Shown here: in pieces, positions 45,538 through 56,481 of the stretch
Numbering within the stretch: position 1 is the first letter of the stretch
Layout: the number at the start of each line of letters is the position of its first letter
Source: Nosema muscidifuracis
Taxonomy: Eukaryota > Microsporidia > Nosematidae
DNA length: 64,000 nucleotides
Direction: 5' to 3'
Assembly: GCA_028335825.1 (NCBI GenBank)
Contig: JAIOKI010000021.1
Location: forward strand, 310,001 to 374,000
The notes under the pieces: generated by a model
What the model saw: only the letters and a program-made list of their open reading frames with translations
Told to the model about the DNA's origin: nothing
The model's database searches: none
Made by a program: the position numbers and the translations under genes

Positions 45538-47163
45538 TTAATTGTTGTTATCACTCGTTAATATTCCTTCGTAAAGTGTTTGAAGATATTTTTTCTCAAA
45601 ATTACCTTCTGAGTATTTCAAAATCAAATTTTCATCAACTATTGATTTATTACTTATCCATTCAGAAATTAATAGAGGCATTATAAAAAAATGACATAAA
45701 ATTAAATTTTGAATTTCGTTAATAGTTTTATAATAAACTTCCTCAATAAAAATATTTAACTTTGTCATTATTGAGTAATCTTTGTTATCTGATAAATTCA
45801 TTTTTTCTTTCACAGAAGCAAGTGATAAAATCTGATTGAACTCTTTGAAAAAATCTAATTCATCATTCGGATTGCTTGCAATATCACATAATTCAAAATA
45901 TAGCAGAGTATTATATAAAGTGAATCTAATGCTCTCATAATGAGAATTGATTTGATTAGTAATATTTTTAATATCAATATTAGCACTATTTTGATAATAC
46001 AAATAATCCTTAAACTGAGATTTGGTAATTATAGCTAAACTATATAGAATGTTAATTAGAATTATTCCCTTGTCTGAATCTTTATTGTTCAATATATTTT
46101 TTAAGACTGTTATATATATTTCACTTCCTTTTAATACATTCATTAGTCTATTTATATCCAATAAAGTTTTCCTATCCATTCCAGTAACTATTGAGTAATA
46201 ATTTTTTATCCCTTCGAATTGATCTTTTGATATAGTTAGACATTCAAGATTTTTATCAACTGATATTTCTTCATCATATAAATAACATATTGAATTCCAA
46301 ATTATATTTTTTTCGTTTATTTTCAAATCTATTTTTCTTGTTAACCTAATATTTTCTGATTCCATATTTGTTTTTTTAAAAATAAAATTGTCAGTAACTT
46401 TATCAATTATTTCCAAAATCAAATCTATTTTTAACAATTCAAAGTTGAAATTTTTAACAAATTTCAAAAATTCATCTGCATCTTTTTTTGAAACAACCTT
46501 TTTCTCAGCGTAATAATATCTAAAATATTCAGTTAAGTCAAAAGATCCTAAACAAAATGTAAAAAAATACAACAGATTTTTTTCTCCGAATATAACGAGG
46601 TTAAATAATTGTTTATCATTATTTTTAAAAAAAAAATCTAGATAGTCCAATTTTTTATCAAACGTACATGATGCAAATTTTAAATCATTTCTAATAATAG
46701 ATTTATACTTTATATAGTCTCTTTTACTTTCGTCATAGTTTTCGATCATGTAAGTATAAGATGATAGATTTTTCAAAAATTCATAAAGATATATCTCATT
46801 CTTATATAAATCTTCACCCTCTGCTATAAAAATATATTTTATTTCGCTATCTCCAAAAGAATACAACTGTTGAATTATCTTAGCTTTTAAGGATTCTTTA
46901 AGATTTAAATCCTCATCTAAATGTTCATCTAACTTAATAATAATTGGGTTAGTTATTCCATGAAGCTTATCAAATTTTTCTATTACTAATTCTAAACGAT
47001 TTAGTTTAATTATATGAATTATATAATTTTCATCTAAATCTAAACATGCATAATCACCTGTATTCAACTTATCCTGAATCTTCTCTAATAGCTGATTTTG
47101 AATATTATAATGTAGTTTAAGTAATTCTGAAAGTACTAAAGTAAAAAGTAAAAACAATTTCAT
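45538..47163 (-). CDS. Family B secreted protein (copy B2)
   Basis: 541 aa, signal peptide MKLFLLFTLVLSELL, no other membrane span, no recognised catalytic motif. Similarity to copy B3 is clear in NLSSYTYMIENYDESKRDY against NLSDYSHYINDNEDSKSYL, and to copy B1 in LLYFFTFCLGSFDLTEYF against YLYCFNINFEEFNFKKYF. Sequence divergence is high yet total length is the same as the other intact members. The upstream sequence TTTACTCCTTATG carries only a degenerate CCC. It ends 93 bp from the convergent HAD gene. Confidence 0.75.
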   Translation of the reverse strand: MKLFLLFTLVLSELLKLHYNIQNQLLEKIQDKLNTGDYACLDLDENYIIHIIKLNRLELVIEKFDKLHGITNPIIIKLDEHLDEDLNLKESLKAKIIQQLYSFGDSEIKYIFIAEGEDLYKNEIYLYEFLKNLSSYTYMIENYDESKRDYIKYKSIIRNDLKFASCTFDKKLDYLDFFFKNNDKQLFNLVIFGEKNLLYFFTFCLGSFDLTEYFRYYYAEKKVVSKKDADEFLKFVKNFNFELLKIDLILEIIDKVTDNFIFKKTNMESENIRLTRKIDLKINEKNIIWNSICYLYDEEISVDKNLECLTISKDQFEGIKNYYSIVTGMDRKTLLDINRLMNVLKGSEIYITVLKNILNNKDSDKGIILINILYSLAIITKSQFKDYLYYQNSANIDIKNITNQINSHYESIRFTLYNTLLYFELCDIASNPNDELDFFKEFNQILSLASVKEKMNLSDNKDYSIMTKLNIFIEEVYYKTINEIQNLILCHFFIMPLLISEWISNKSIVDENLILKYSEGNFEKKYLQTLYEGILTSDNNN

Positions 47164-48579
47164 AAGGAGTAAATTTTTTTTGTTTAAATATTTTTAATTT
47201 AAATTAAAAAGTATTCATAGAAATTTAATTTAAAATACTACATAGAAAATATTAAAACAAGTAATAGTTTAAATAAAGAATCAGATCAATATAAATTAAT
47301 TAATTAAACAAAATATTTTCAATCTTTGAGCAATGTTTATATGTTTACACAATATAAATTAAAATCATTTTCTCTGGAAATCATATTTATAAATATTTAA
47401 ATAACCCATTTTTTTAAATTAATTTTTAATCTATTTTTTCTTAAAATATTTTTAAAATTTAAATAAAAAAAGAAAATTTTTATAAATATTTTAGATATTT
47501 TTTCAAAAAATTCTAAACATATTCTTATTCTTTTACTAGATTTATAAACTTATTTACACCAATCTTTAATCTTAGACTTTATTTATAGTCAGTCTTTTAG
47601 TTACATTAAGCTTACAATATTATTATTATTTTAATTGATTGAAAACAGGTGATTGAATAATTAATATATTTCTGATCATTCTCTTATTGAAATATTTTTA
47701 AATAATTTTTATTATCCCTGCGGATAAATCGGAACAATTTAATAATATGCGCATGGCATAATAAAATTCATTTTTTTTATTTGGTAATTGTTATGCTGAT
47801 AATCATATTACAAAAAAAGGTTAGATCATAATGGATGTATCAGTAATAATCAAGGAGGAAGTATTTTGTGATTTTTTTATAAAATAATTCATCATTAATT
47901 GATATCAAGAATATCTAATTATAGGTATTGAATCATCTATAAACATGCTTTAAAATGTATATCAAAATATGAATATTTTTTTCATTATCTCTAGATGACA
48001 TTCTCCTCCTGTTCTATATTCCATTGGAATGTTTTAAAAGTTTTCTTCAGAAGTATTGATTTCATAGAGATCTGTATATATGAAGTTATATTTAACATTG
48101 CATGTATTGTGTCCTATGTTATAATAAAAGGTTTATTTTTCTATTAAACAATGTATTAGAGGAAGTATATTAGCAAGATAGTCGTATCTTCTTAATTTTT
48201 CCATATCAAACTGCTAAAAATTATCTTAAGATGTTTCACCTATTTCTATTATTATGATTTCCAATTCTCTTCTATTAGTGACTAATATGTGTTTATTATT
48301 ATCAATAGATAAATATTTCATTTAGGAATATGTCTTCTTATCTTTATATTATCGCTTTCTTATCAAAAAAGTAAAAACTCTAAGTAATTTCAAATATATT
48401 TAATTTTAAGAATGTTTCTCATCTTTGAAGCTATCATTGTATATTTTTATCAATGCTCTTTTATAAATTTATATGAATATTATTTTAATGAGAATGATGT
48501 GTTTTAGGATAAAAAAATATATAAATAAATATTCAAAAACCAATAACTTGCTATTGAATTTTATAATTTAATTTTTTTA
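47164..48579. other. Spacer with an unidentified decayed coding stretch on the minus strand
   Basis: From about 48300 down to 47980 the minus strand has protein-like frames with few stops (NKHILVTNRRELEIIIIE, KLRRYDYLANILPLIHCLIE, NIPMEYRTGGECHLEI). Two or three stops interrupt it. Probably a dead gene, family not recognised; part of it faintly recalls the N-terminal half of family B. The rest is plain AT-rich DNA. Confidence 0.35.
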
Positions 48580-48583
48580 CCCC

Positions 48584-49640
48584 ATAGAAGTTGTAACAAT
48601 AGAAAACGGTTTTCTGAAAAATGAAAAATTATTATAAAACTTGATGATGATAAAATATCTATTAAATCTCAAGAAGGAGATATTATTACTATAAAAAGAT
48701 ATAGAGATGTTTAGAGATACAAATTTAAGATTATACGAAAATACTTTATTTTAGGTTAGTTGTATAGGTGAGAATCATATTGATGAAATTATTAAGATAT
48801 GTAATAAGATAAATATTATATGAAAGTATTAGAAATTAATAATATTGGAGTAAATGGAAAATCTTATAGAATTTAATAATGAAAGACTATATTGGATATT
48901 TCTATTAAGAATATTGAATGTATAGCATATGTAAGAAATGAAATATCAATTAATTTTGGTAATGTTAAAATTAGATTTATAACTACTAAAGAATGTATTA
49001 ATGAAATAAAAGATGCTTATAATGATAATATTGAAGAAGATTTACTAATTTTTGAAGCTATTACTATTGTATAACCTAGAGAAAAAAATAATTTTAAATT
49101 GTATGAAGATTATTTAAAACTATTAAATATAGTTATGATCATAAAATATATTATAAAAATGTGAGTGAATATACTACATAGATAAAAAATTGTTCTATTC
49201 TTAGATACATTTATAAAACACGGGCTTACAAAATATTATCTTTTAGAGTAGAAGAAAATACAAATGTTAATGATTCAATATTAGAAAAAAGATACAATTG
49301 TTTACTTTCTGAAGTATTTATAAATTTTTTGAAAAACTTACTACACTTAAATAATAACATGTAAATTTATTACAAGCTATCCGAAACGTGGATGTCTTAT
49401 ATTTTTTACCAATATCAATAAAGATAAATCTTAAAGATATTTATACTGTATAATAAATGTAAGTTTGTTACAAGCTAAGACATTTAATATGGCAATATCA
49501 GCTGATTCTATTTATACTTTCAATGGGTTGTATAAAGAAAAATATATATTAAGAAAATAATGTGACAATAAGAAGTGAAGTATTTGAAGATGTATTGAGT
49601 TCTGATAAGAATGTCAGTGATCTAAATGATGATATTTAAA
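48584..49640 (+). pseudogene. POB3: Relic of the FACT subunit POB3/SSRP1
   Basis: POB3 is the histone-chaperone partner of SPT16. Plus-strand frames follow the family: EVVTIENGFLKNEKLL at the former N-terminus, DDDKISIKSQEGDIITIKR, DISIKNIECIAYVRNEISIN (48892 on), the structure-recognition block FITTKECINEIKDAYNDNIE, a YEDYLKL block and an acidic end EVFEDVLSSDKNVSDLNDD. ATTTTTTTACCCC still precedes the former start, but the ATG is now ATA (48584-48586). Many stops and several frame changes. An intact POB3 presumably lies elsewhere, since FACT is essential in fungi. Confidence 0.75.
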
Positions 49641-50640
49641 TTATATTGATATTTTAATAAGTCATATTAAAATTAACTTTTATCATCACTTACAATAAGG
49701 TTATTACATTATTTGGGTATCGACTCTACAATTAACTTCTTCTTAATGAACTCTAAGGGTTGAACTTATTGTCAAGTTTTCTAGAACTTAAGAAAGAGAG
49801 AATATAAATATATATCTAAAATATTATAGAATATTTATTTATCTGTATTACATAACATGAATAGGATAATAAATTTTACATGATCTGATGTTTAGTAAAA
49901 ATTATTGATTAAGCATATATGAAGAATTTACGCTAGACAGATAAAATATATTATAATTTTTATAATATAAAAAGTTTTTCATAGAAGTTATTTAAGTAGT
50001 ATGTAGAAAAATAAATATTTCTTTTTAGTGTTTTATCTCTTTATATAGGTCTTAGAATAATCTCTTAAACTTTGTACTTTATTAATTATTATAAATAAGA
50101 TTAATACATCTCTTTAATTTTATATTTAATTTATTTTTCAGAATATCAAATTTTTATTTGTTAAATTAAAAATACTTAAGAAAATATAATTACTCATAGA
50201 TTAAATTTTATATATTTATAAGATTATCTTTGCATGCTTCTGTAAAATCTTTTTAAGTTAATTTATTAATTAATTGGTTTATGATTCTCATAATTATAGC
50301 TATTAAAATATAAAATTTTAAATATTCAAAAGTAGATATTTAGATACATAAAATAGTTTCTTAAAATTAATGTTCCTCTTTAATTATATAAATAAAGAAA
50401 TCATTATATTTTTGACACTTCTTCTTCTATGATTTCAATAAATAACAATGTTTAATCATATAGCTTGTCCAAAGTGAAAAAAACCCATATCTAAGCAAAT
50501 GATAGACTTCTTCAAAATCTATTAGATGATTTCTAGACTAAAGACATTAACATAAGTTTTATAGATCAGAAGAAAGCTATGTCATTTATAATATCCATGT
50601 ATGATATGTACTAATAGAAACTACTTGAAGAAAACTTTCA
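49641..50640. other. 1-kb AT-rich region without supported gene
   Basis: Mostly closed frames. A short TLRVELIVKFS at about 49746 may be debris of the LINE segment seen at 61.6 kb (LRVEPNEF), but it is too brief to call. Confidence 0.3.
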
Positions 50641-51130
50641 TAAATTTTCTATATCACAAACAACGACTATCTTTTATTCACAAATAAGATGAAGCTTATG
50701 CCATCTGGTGAGTTTAATTCAGTAATATCAAAATTATCTGAATCTAAAATACATGTAAATGACATAAAATTAGACTTCAATCCATATATAGAGACTTTTA
50801 CATTATGAATAATATAATTCTTGTCATTTTTTCATAAACAAGCCTATAAAATAGCTTATACAAATAATAAATCAGCAAGTATTGCTCTTCATTTACAATT
50901 TAAGAAATCAGTAATACGAATATAATTAAAACTTTATTAAATAAGTTAATATTAAAAGTTTTAGCTTTTGCATTACGATATAAATTGAAGAATTGTCAAT
51001 AATTTTAACTAGTGGTACATTGTCCCCTTTGTCTATAGATGTAATAATATATGTCTAAGATTTCATTTCCTTTATGTTGTTTATTCAATAGAAATTCATA
51101 AAAAGGGGTAATTTATTTGACATTTTGGAA
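50641..51130 (+). pseudogene. Relic of a Rad3/XPD-family DNA helicase
   Basis: The telling stretch is LSIILTSGTLSPLSID at 50993-51040, the S/T-S-G-T-L-S-P motif of Rad3-family superfamily 2 helicases (RAD3/XPD, FANCJ, RTEL1, CHL1). Upstream frames contain protein-like pieces (MKLMPSGEFNSVISKLSESK, FFHKQAYKIAYTNNKSASIA). Frames are interrupted many times, and no Walker A or DEAH box is seen, so it is a fragment of a dead gene. Which family member cannot be decided. Confidence 0.5.
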
Positions 51131-52276
51131 AATTACTGAAAATATTAACAAAGAATGTATGGTTACAGTACAGTAGTGATCTAAAGGTATGTTTAAAACA
51201 AAATCTGGAATAATAGCAAGTATTTTTAGAAAGCAGTTCGAATGACATTTAGGACTAAGTAATTATATTATATAGAATAATGATTAAATTCTGCATCAAC
51301 AGAAATCATGTGTAAGTAGCTCATAATAAGTTTAGAGCATTAATAAAAAGAAACATAATAAATGAATTTCTTTAAAAAAAAAAAATACAAAAAATATCCT
51401 GTTATGTTATATTATTATATATAAATTTTTTATGACCACTTGGTTTTTCGTAAGATGATAACAAAAATTTTATTATATACAAATTGTAGAAGGATCATTC
51501 CAATTTTTTTGTTAAGTCTTGATAAAACGTAACATTTTATGTGCATAATCTTCATACATATTAAGTTTTGAATTTGTAATTTTGGCTGGTAATTTTTAGA
51601 AATGCGAAATATTAATTATAGTTACAAAATTATATTTTTGAAATTACTTACTTGATGTTAAATATATGTTTAATAGTAGTAAATTACAAAGAAACAATCA
51701 ATTTATCTATGTATAATCAACTATAAATAAAAGATGAAATTCTACTCTTCTAACAATAATAAAGTATTTAAATTATCAATCAATATTGTTATATAATCTA
51801 TTAGAGTATCTAGATTGTCTCAAATTATAAATTATAAAATCAGAATTTAAATACGTAATTTTTAATTTATCATTATCAATCAAACATCTTGAATTTATAA
51901 AATTTAATTTATTTAATAGTAAGCATTATAATTACACATAGAAAATTATCATCTCTTTTTCTGACATATATAAATGTTTGATATATTTTTAATATAAATA
52001 ATTTTTTTTTAAATTAAGATTACACAACAATTACATAAAAATAAAATATTATATTTAAAATCATAAATTTATTATTTTTTGTAACTAAAATATAATATTT
52101 CATAAATATATCTTAACAAATGTTAAATTAAAAATTATTCAATTTAAATACAAAAATAAGAATTCTTTATTCCTTTATTTCTAACATATCTATGATTTTT
52201 TATTTGTTAATTGTTAAATTAAAAAAAAAAATAATTTATTTTTCAAAATATAAATTTGAAATTTTTTTACCCCATC
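51131..52276. other. AT-rich spacer before family B copy B3
   Basis: Nothing recognised except TTTTTTTACCCCATC directly before the B3 start. Confidence 0.45.
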
Positions 52277-53902
52277 ATGAAATTTTTTGCTTTACTATAT
52301 TTAATATCAATTGCTACATCTAAACTGAAAAAAGAAATACGAGAAGATTTATCTAAAATAATTTCGAAGAAAACTGATGCTAAAGATTTTGTATTTATAG
52401 GCAAAGATTTTAATCTTCCAATACATTTAGTAGCGATCTATAAAGATCAAATTCATATCGAAAGATACAATGAACCACGAGTTTTTACAAATAAAATTAT
52501 TATTAAATTAGATAACAAGCAAAATGAGAGCTTGGAAGAAAAGTTGGTTAAAATTATATACGAATTTAAAGATAAAAAGAAGTATTTATATATTGATGAT
52601 AGGGTAGATAATATTAAATACAAAGATATAATCTATAAGATAATGAAAAATCTTTCAGATTATTCTCATTATATTAATGATAATGAAGATTCTAAATCAT
52701 ACTTAGATTATGATAAAATTTTGATAAATAATTCATCTTTTAATTATTTTATTGATTTTAGAACAAGTTCTTATAGTTTTTACCAAATACGGAAATACGA
52801 TAATTTTAAATTAAATTTTAGTTTAACTCAAGATAGTGATAATATATTTATATACAATATTGATATTAATAAATTTAATTACAATAAATATCTAGAATAT
52901 TATCTCAAAAATTATAACGTTTGCAAGGAAGAAGAACTAAATAAAATAATGAATTTATTATCATTAATAAATATTTCCCGTTTTTATATTGATAGGGAAG
53001 ATAATATAGCTAAGTCAAGAGCAAAAAAATTTGATAAATGCAGAAAAATAACTAGATCTAAAAAAATTGGCGCATTTGTTCAAAATAATATTTTAAACCA
53101 TAATGAGTCTTTAGCTAACTCTAGTAAAAAAGAAGATCAAAATCAACAAGTGGGATTATTTAATGATAATATTTTTTTGAATTGGCATTCTTATTTTAAA
53201 AATAAGTGTATCGATGAAGATGTTCTTGCAGAAATAAAGAATTTTTTCAAAACTTGTCAAAATAGCAGCATAGAAAAAATTGAAACTATTTTAAGATTTT
53301 TTTATTTTATAAAAGATAGTAATTTATACAAGGATATTTTAATAAGTATTCTATCTAAAAAAGGAATAACTAAAAAATTAATAATGTATGAAATTCTATT
53401 CACCTTAGGTCTAGTTAAAAAATGTGATGAAAAACTAAATCTTTATTACGTTAATTCTAAATTAATCAAAGAAAATGATAATTCTGAAAATTACGAAAAA
53501 CTTGCTCAGTTTATCATTGATGAAATTAGTTATAACCATGATAATATTTCAAGTGTCTTTTTTGATCTATTAATGTATTTTGAAATGTGTAAGATGTATG
53601 AGAAGAAAATCACTTTTAATTGTTCTGATGATACAAAGATGCTATTTGAATTCATCGAAAGTGTAAACAATAATTCGAAGAATACTTTTGATCACATTAT
53701 TCTTTGCATATATGAATTATATTCCAAGATTTATCCTAAAGAAAAAAACTCTAAAGATTCATGCGATATTTATTCGTCAATACTTAAAGATATTAAATCG
53801 GAATTAATGAGTTTAATTAAATATAAAAAGGGCAATAGTCAGACTGAAGTTATTTATGATGATATTTATAAATTGTTAGATGATCATAAAAAAAAAGACT
53901 AA
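52277..53902 (+). CDS. Family B secreted protein (copy B3)
   Basis: 541 aa from ATG 52277; an upstream TTG frame reads through the promoter motif TACCCCATC and is not the start. Signal peptide MKFFALLYLISIATS, then a Lys/Asp/Asn-rich soluble body with no second membrane span. NIFIYNIDINKFNYNKYLEY aligns with the central block of copies B1 and B2. Around residues 255-290 it has an extra basic stretch (KCRKITRSKK). It is the most isolated intact member, surrounded by relics of other genes, and the only intact one on the plus strand. Its strong CCCC element contrasts with weak or absent ones at B1 and B2. Function unknown. Confidence 0.75.
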   Translation: MKFFALLYLISIATSKLKKEIREDLSKIISKKTDAKDFVFIGKDFNLPIHLVAIYKDQIHIERYNEPRVFTNKIIIKLDNKQNESLEEKLVKIIYEFKDKKKYLYIDDRVDNIKYKDIIYKIMKNLSDYSHYINDNEDSKSYLDYDKILINNSSFNYFIDFRTSSYSFYQIRKYDNFKLNFSLTQDSDNIFIYNIDINKFNYNKYLEYYLKNYNVCKEEELNKIMNLLSLINISRFYIDREDNIAKSRAKKFDKCRKITRSKKIGAFVQNNILNHNESLANSSKKEDQNQQVGLFNDNIFLNWHSYFKNKCIDEDVLAEIKNFFKTCQNSSIEKIETILRFFYFIKDSNLYKDILISILSKKGITKKLIMYEILFTLGLVKKCDEKLNLYYVNSKLIKENDNSENYEKLAQFIIDEISYNHDNISSVFFDLLMYFEMCKMYEKKITFNCSDDTKMLFEFIESVNNNSKNTFDHIILCIYELYSKIYPKEKNSKDSCDIYSSILKDIKSELMSLIKYKKGNSQTEVIYDDIYKLLDDHKKKD

Positions 53903-54899
53903 TTAAACAATTTATTTTAATTTTAACTATTTATTAAATAAAAATACATTATTTAGTAAGTTGACATATACTAATATTTTGTATTTATTTTTTTATGCTC
54001 TAAAACCAAAAATTAAATAGTGAGCAATATGAATTATTGGATTAAATCTAACATTTTTTCATATCTAAAAAAAGTATTGATGGTAGTTAATTGAGTTATT
54101 ATAGAAAATATTTATATCTTGTAGAAAATAAAATACAAATATATTATTTTTCTTATTGTTTCCTTTGAGTGATTATATTAATAAAGTACAATTCTTTCAA
54201 TTATATATAAACAGTATTTTTAGTGTTATTATTGATATTACATTATAAATTAATATAAACAATGTTACTAAATATTAAATTTAGATATTAAAGTATAGAA
54301 TTTCAATATTGTCATACTGAAAGATAAAAATATCAAGAACATGTGAAAAAATAAATTAGAGATTTAATTAAAATTTTACTCTAGTTTGAGGATAAATTTT
54401 TTTTAGTGGCTGAATATTATATTTTTACACCTCTAGTAGTATATTACTGTTTTGAGAACGAAATCTCTAGCTAATATATTTATAAAATGTTTGTGAAGCA
54501 TTTCTCTTAGGTATTTGGCCATTAAGTAGATATTTAAGAATCTTGAAGATCCCAATAATCATCATCAATATTTGGTTGTTTTTTTTTCTGGGTATGAATT
54601 ATTTATTATTTCTATATATTTATTTTGATAGTTAATCATTCTGATGTGATTTAATTATATCACAATATGTTCATATTTTTAAAAGTCAAGATTCAAAATT
54701 CATTATTATTTAACTCATTAAATTTGTACAAATCTCTTTACAATTTTTCAGTAGAAATATACTGTTTAACAATATAAAGGATAATTTAGTTATGTTAAAA
54801 TGATGTTATTTTTTCATTTACTCATAAATAGAATTTTATTTGGAATCGATTAACTTAATCTTCTGTTCTAATTCTTCATTGACGATCCTAGCGTGATCA
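53903..54899. other. 1-kb AT-rich region without supported gene
   Basis: No clear feature. Confidence 0.4.
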
Positions 54900-55020
54900 C
54901 AACTTCCTATACTATTTTTCATAGTTAGGCTTTCAGAGTCATCTTAAACACCCTGGATTAAACTAAGCCTCTACTTTTTACTTTTTGTCCAAATATAATT
55001 TCGTCCAGAGTATTATAAAA
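54900..55020 (-). mobile_element. Possible R4/Dong LINE 3'-end fragment
   Basis: The minus strand reads LDEIIFGQKVKSRGLV, then a stop, then SRVFKMTLKA. LDEII followed by the KMTL core parallels WDDIVTTF and ILKMTLES in the long relic. Short and decayed. Confidence 0.4.
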
Positions 55021-56215
55021 ATATTATTTGTTATATTCTATTATATTATAAAACCACAATTATGTTAAGTACTTATATGGGGGCGATACTAAAAACTAAA
55101 TTGTCAAAAGATGACTATAGCCAAGAGTTTAGGATACTTTTATAGAACTAGAGATTATTATGTATACATCAGAGTTATATAGAGTTGAAAAGGAAAGCTG
55201 GAGAAGAAAGATTTTTGAAAGAGCTTCTAGGAATTTGAAAATTTTTATTATCAGAAATACGTGTAAGGAGGAGGAAATAGACGAAATTAGTTAAAAGAGT
55301 TTAAAGAGCTAACTAAGCAGAAGAATCTGAGTGGATGTAATAAATACTTCAAGGGTAGATTATTGGATTTGAGTAAAGTAATTGAAATATGACCTTGTGA
55401 CTCATATATTGTTAGACTTAATAATGAAGACTGTTAAAAAACAGAAATTGTGATTAAAAGGGAATGAATATAGAAAATTTATTTTTGATTGAGATTATTC
55501 ATATGGAGAGGAATTTTATATCATTAAACCCCAATTACGTTAAGCAGTAATATCTAATAATAATTTTGAAGCAAAGATTCCTTTCTTAGATACAGATTTA
55601 GTAAATTACTCATTTTATTTGAGTAAAGATCTTTTAGTAAATGATGATAAGAATATAATTTTATTGAGCAATAAAATTTGATGAATCTATGATCATTTCC
55701 AAAGAAAGCTATACAATATGGAACAAGAATGAAAAAAGTAGAGAAATATATATGCAAGTAATAAAAAAGGATATTAAAAAGAAAATAGTTATAATTATTA
55801 AATTTTGACTATTATAAATATAGTAAAGAAAATTCGATGATTATTAATATTTTGGTGTAATTAAAGAACCTAGAAATATTACTAAATTTAGAAAATATAT
55901 GTAAAATACAAAAGATTTTATTGTATTACATTTTAAAGTTAATTTCAAATTTAAATTATTTAAGATTGTATTAGAAATATGATGTCATTTTTATACAACT
56001 AAAAACTCAAAAAAATTACTTTCATAAAGATATAAAAACTAACTCTTAATTAATTATTCTAGATATTCATTATTTACAAAAATCAATTATCTTAAATTAC
56101 AACATTTTGTAATTTAACTAATATTCAAAATAATATTTATGATAAATTTAATTTTTAATATTGAAAATACCTAAAAATATTTACATGAATATTTATTTAT
56201 TTTAAGATTATGGAT
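55021..56215. other. Spacer with an unidentified decayed coding stretch
   Basis: Between about 55075 and 55470 the plus strand is visibly less AT-rich and has broken frames such as LSKDDYSQEFRILL and DLSKVIEI-PCDSYIVRLNN. I cannot assign a family. The remainder is plain AT-rich. Confidence 0.35.
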
Positions 56216-56481
56216 TTAAGACATATTTTTTTTCTTATTTTTTTCTTTGGATCTCCTATTTTGAAACCATGTTTTTAAGTTACTAATAGGTATCCTTGTT
56301 CGTATGTTGATCCCTATCTTATCCATTTTATTAGGATAGGGATTATTTCGAAAAAATCTTCCAAATATTCCTCCTCCATTTTAGTATATTTATATCTAAA
56401 TCTGGGATTTCTATTAGAGAAGGAATATGACTCTATAATTTCATTTTCTTGGTCAATGAAATTTAGAGTTTTCTTGCTCAT
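56216..56481 (-). CDS. Homeobox protein with one frame break
   Basis: A small homeodomain transcription factor of about 88 aa. The first frame starts at ATG 56481 (MSKKTLNFIDQENEI) and reaches KMEEEYLEDFF. The second gives RNNPYPNKMDKIGINIRTRI and LKTWFQNRRSKEKNKKK, the recognition helix with invariant W, F, N and R. They join if one T is missing in the TTTTTT run near 56365, giving a continuous, correctly spaced 60-residue homeodomain. The small size fits the dozen-strong homeobox set of Encephalitozoon. No CCC element is seen. A recently dead copy cannot be excluded. Confidence 0.7.

Noticed and set aside
55554-55757. Minus-strand 67-codon frame
   Set aside because: No start context or family features. 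Composition is compatible with chance.
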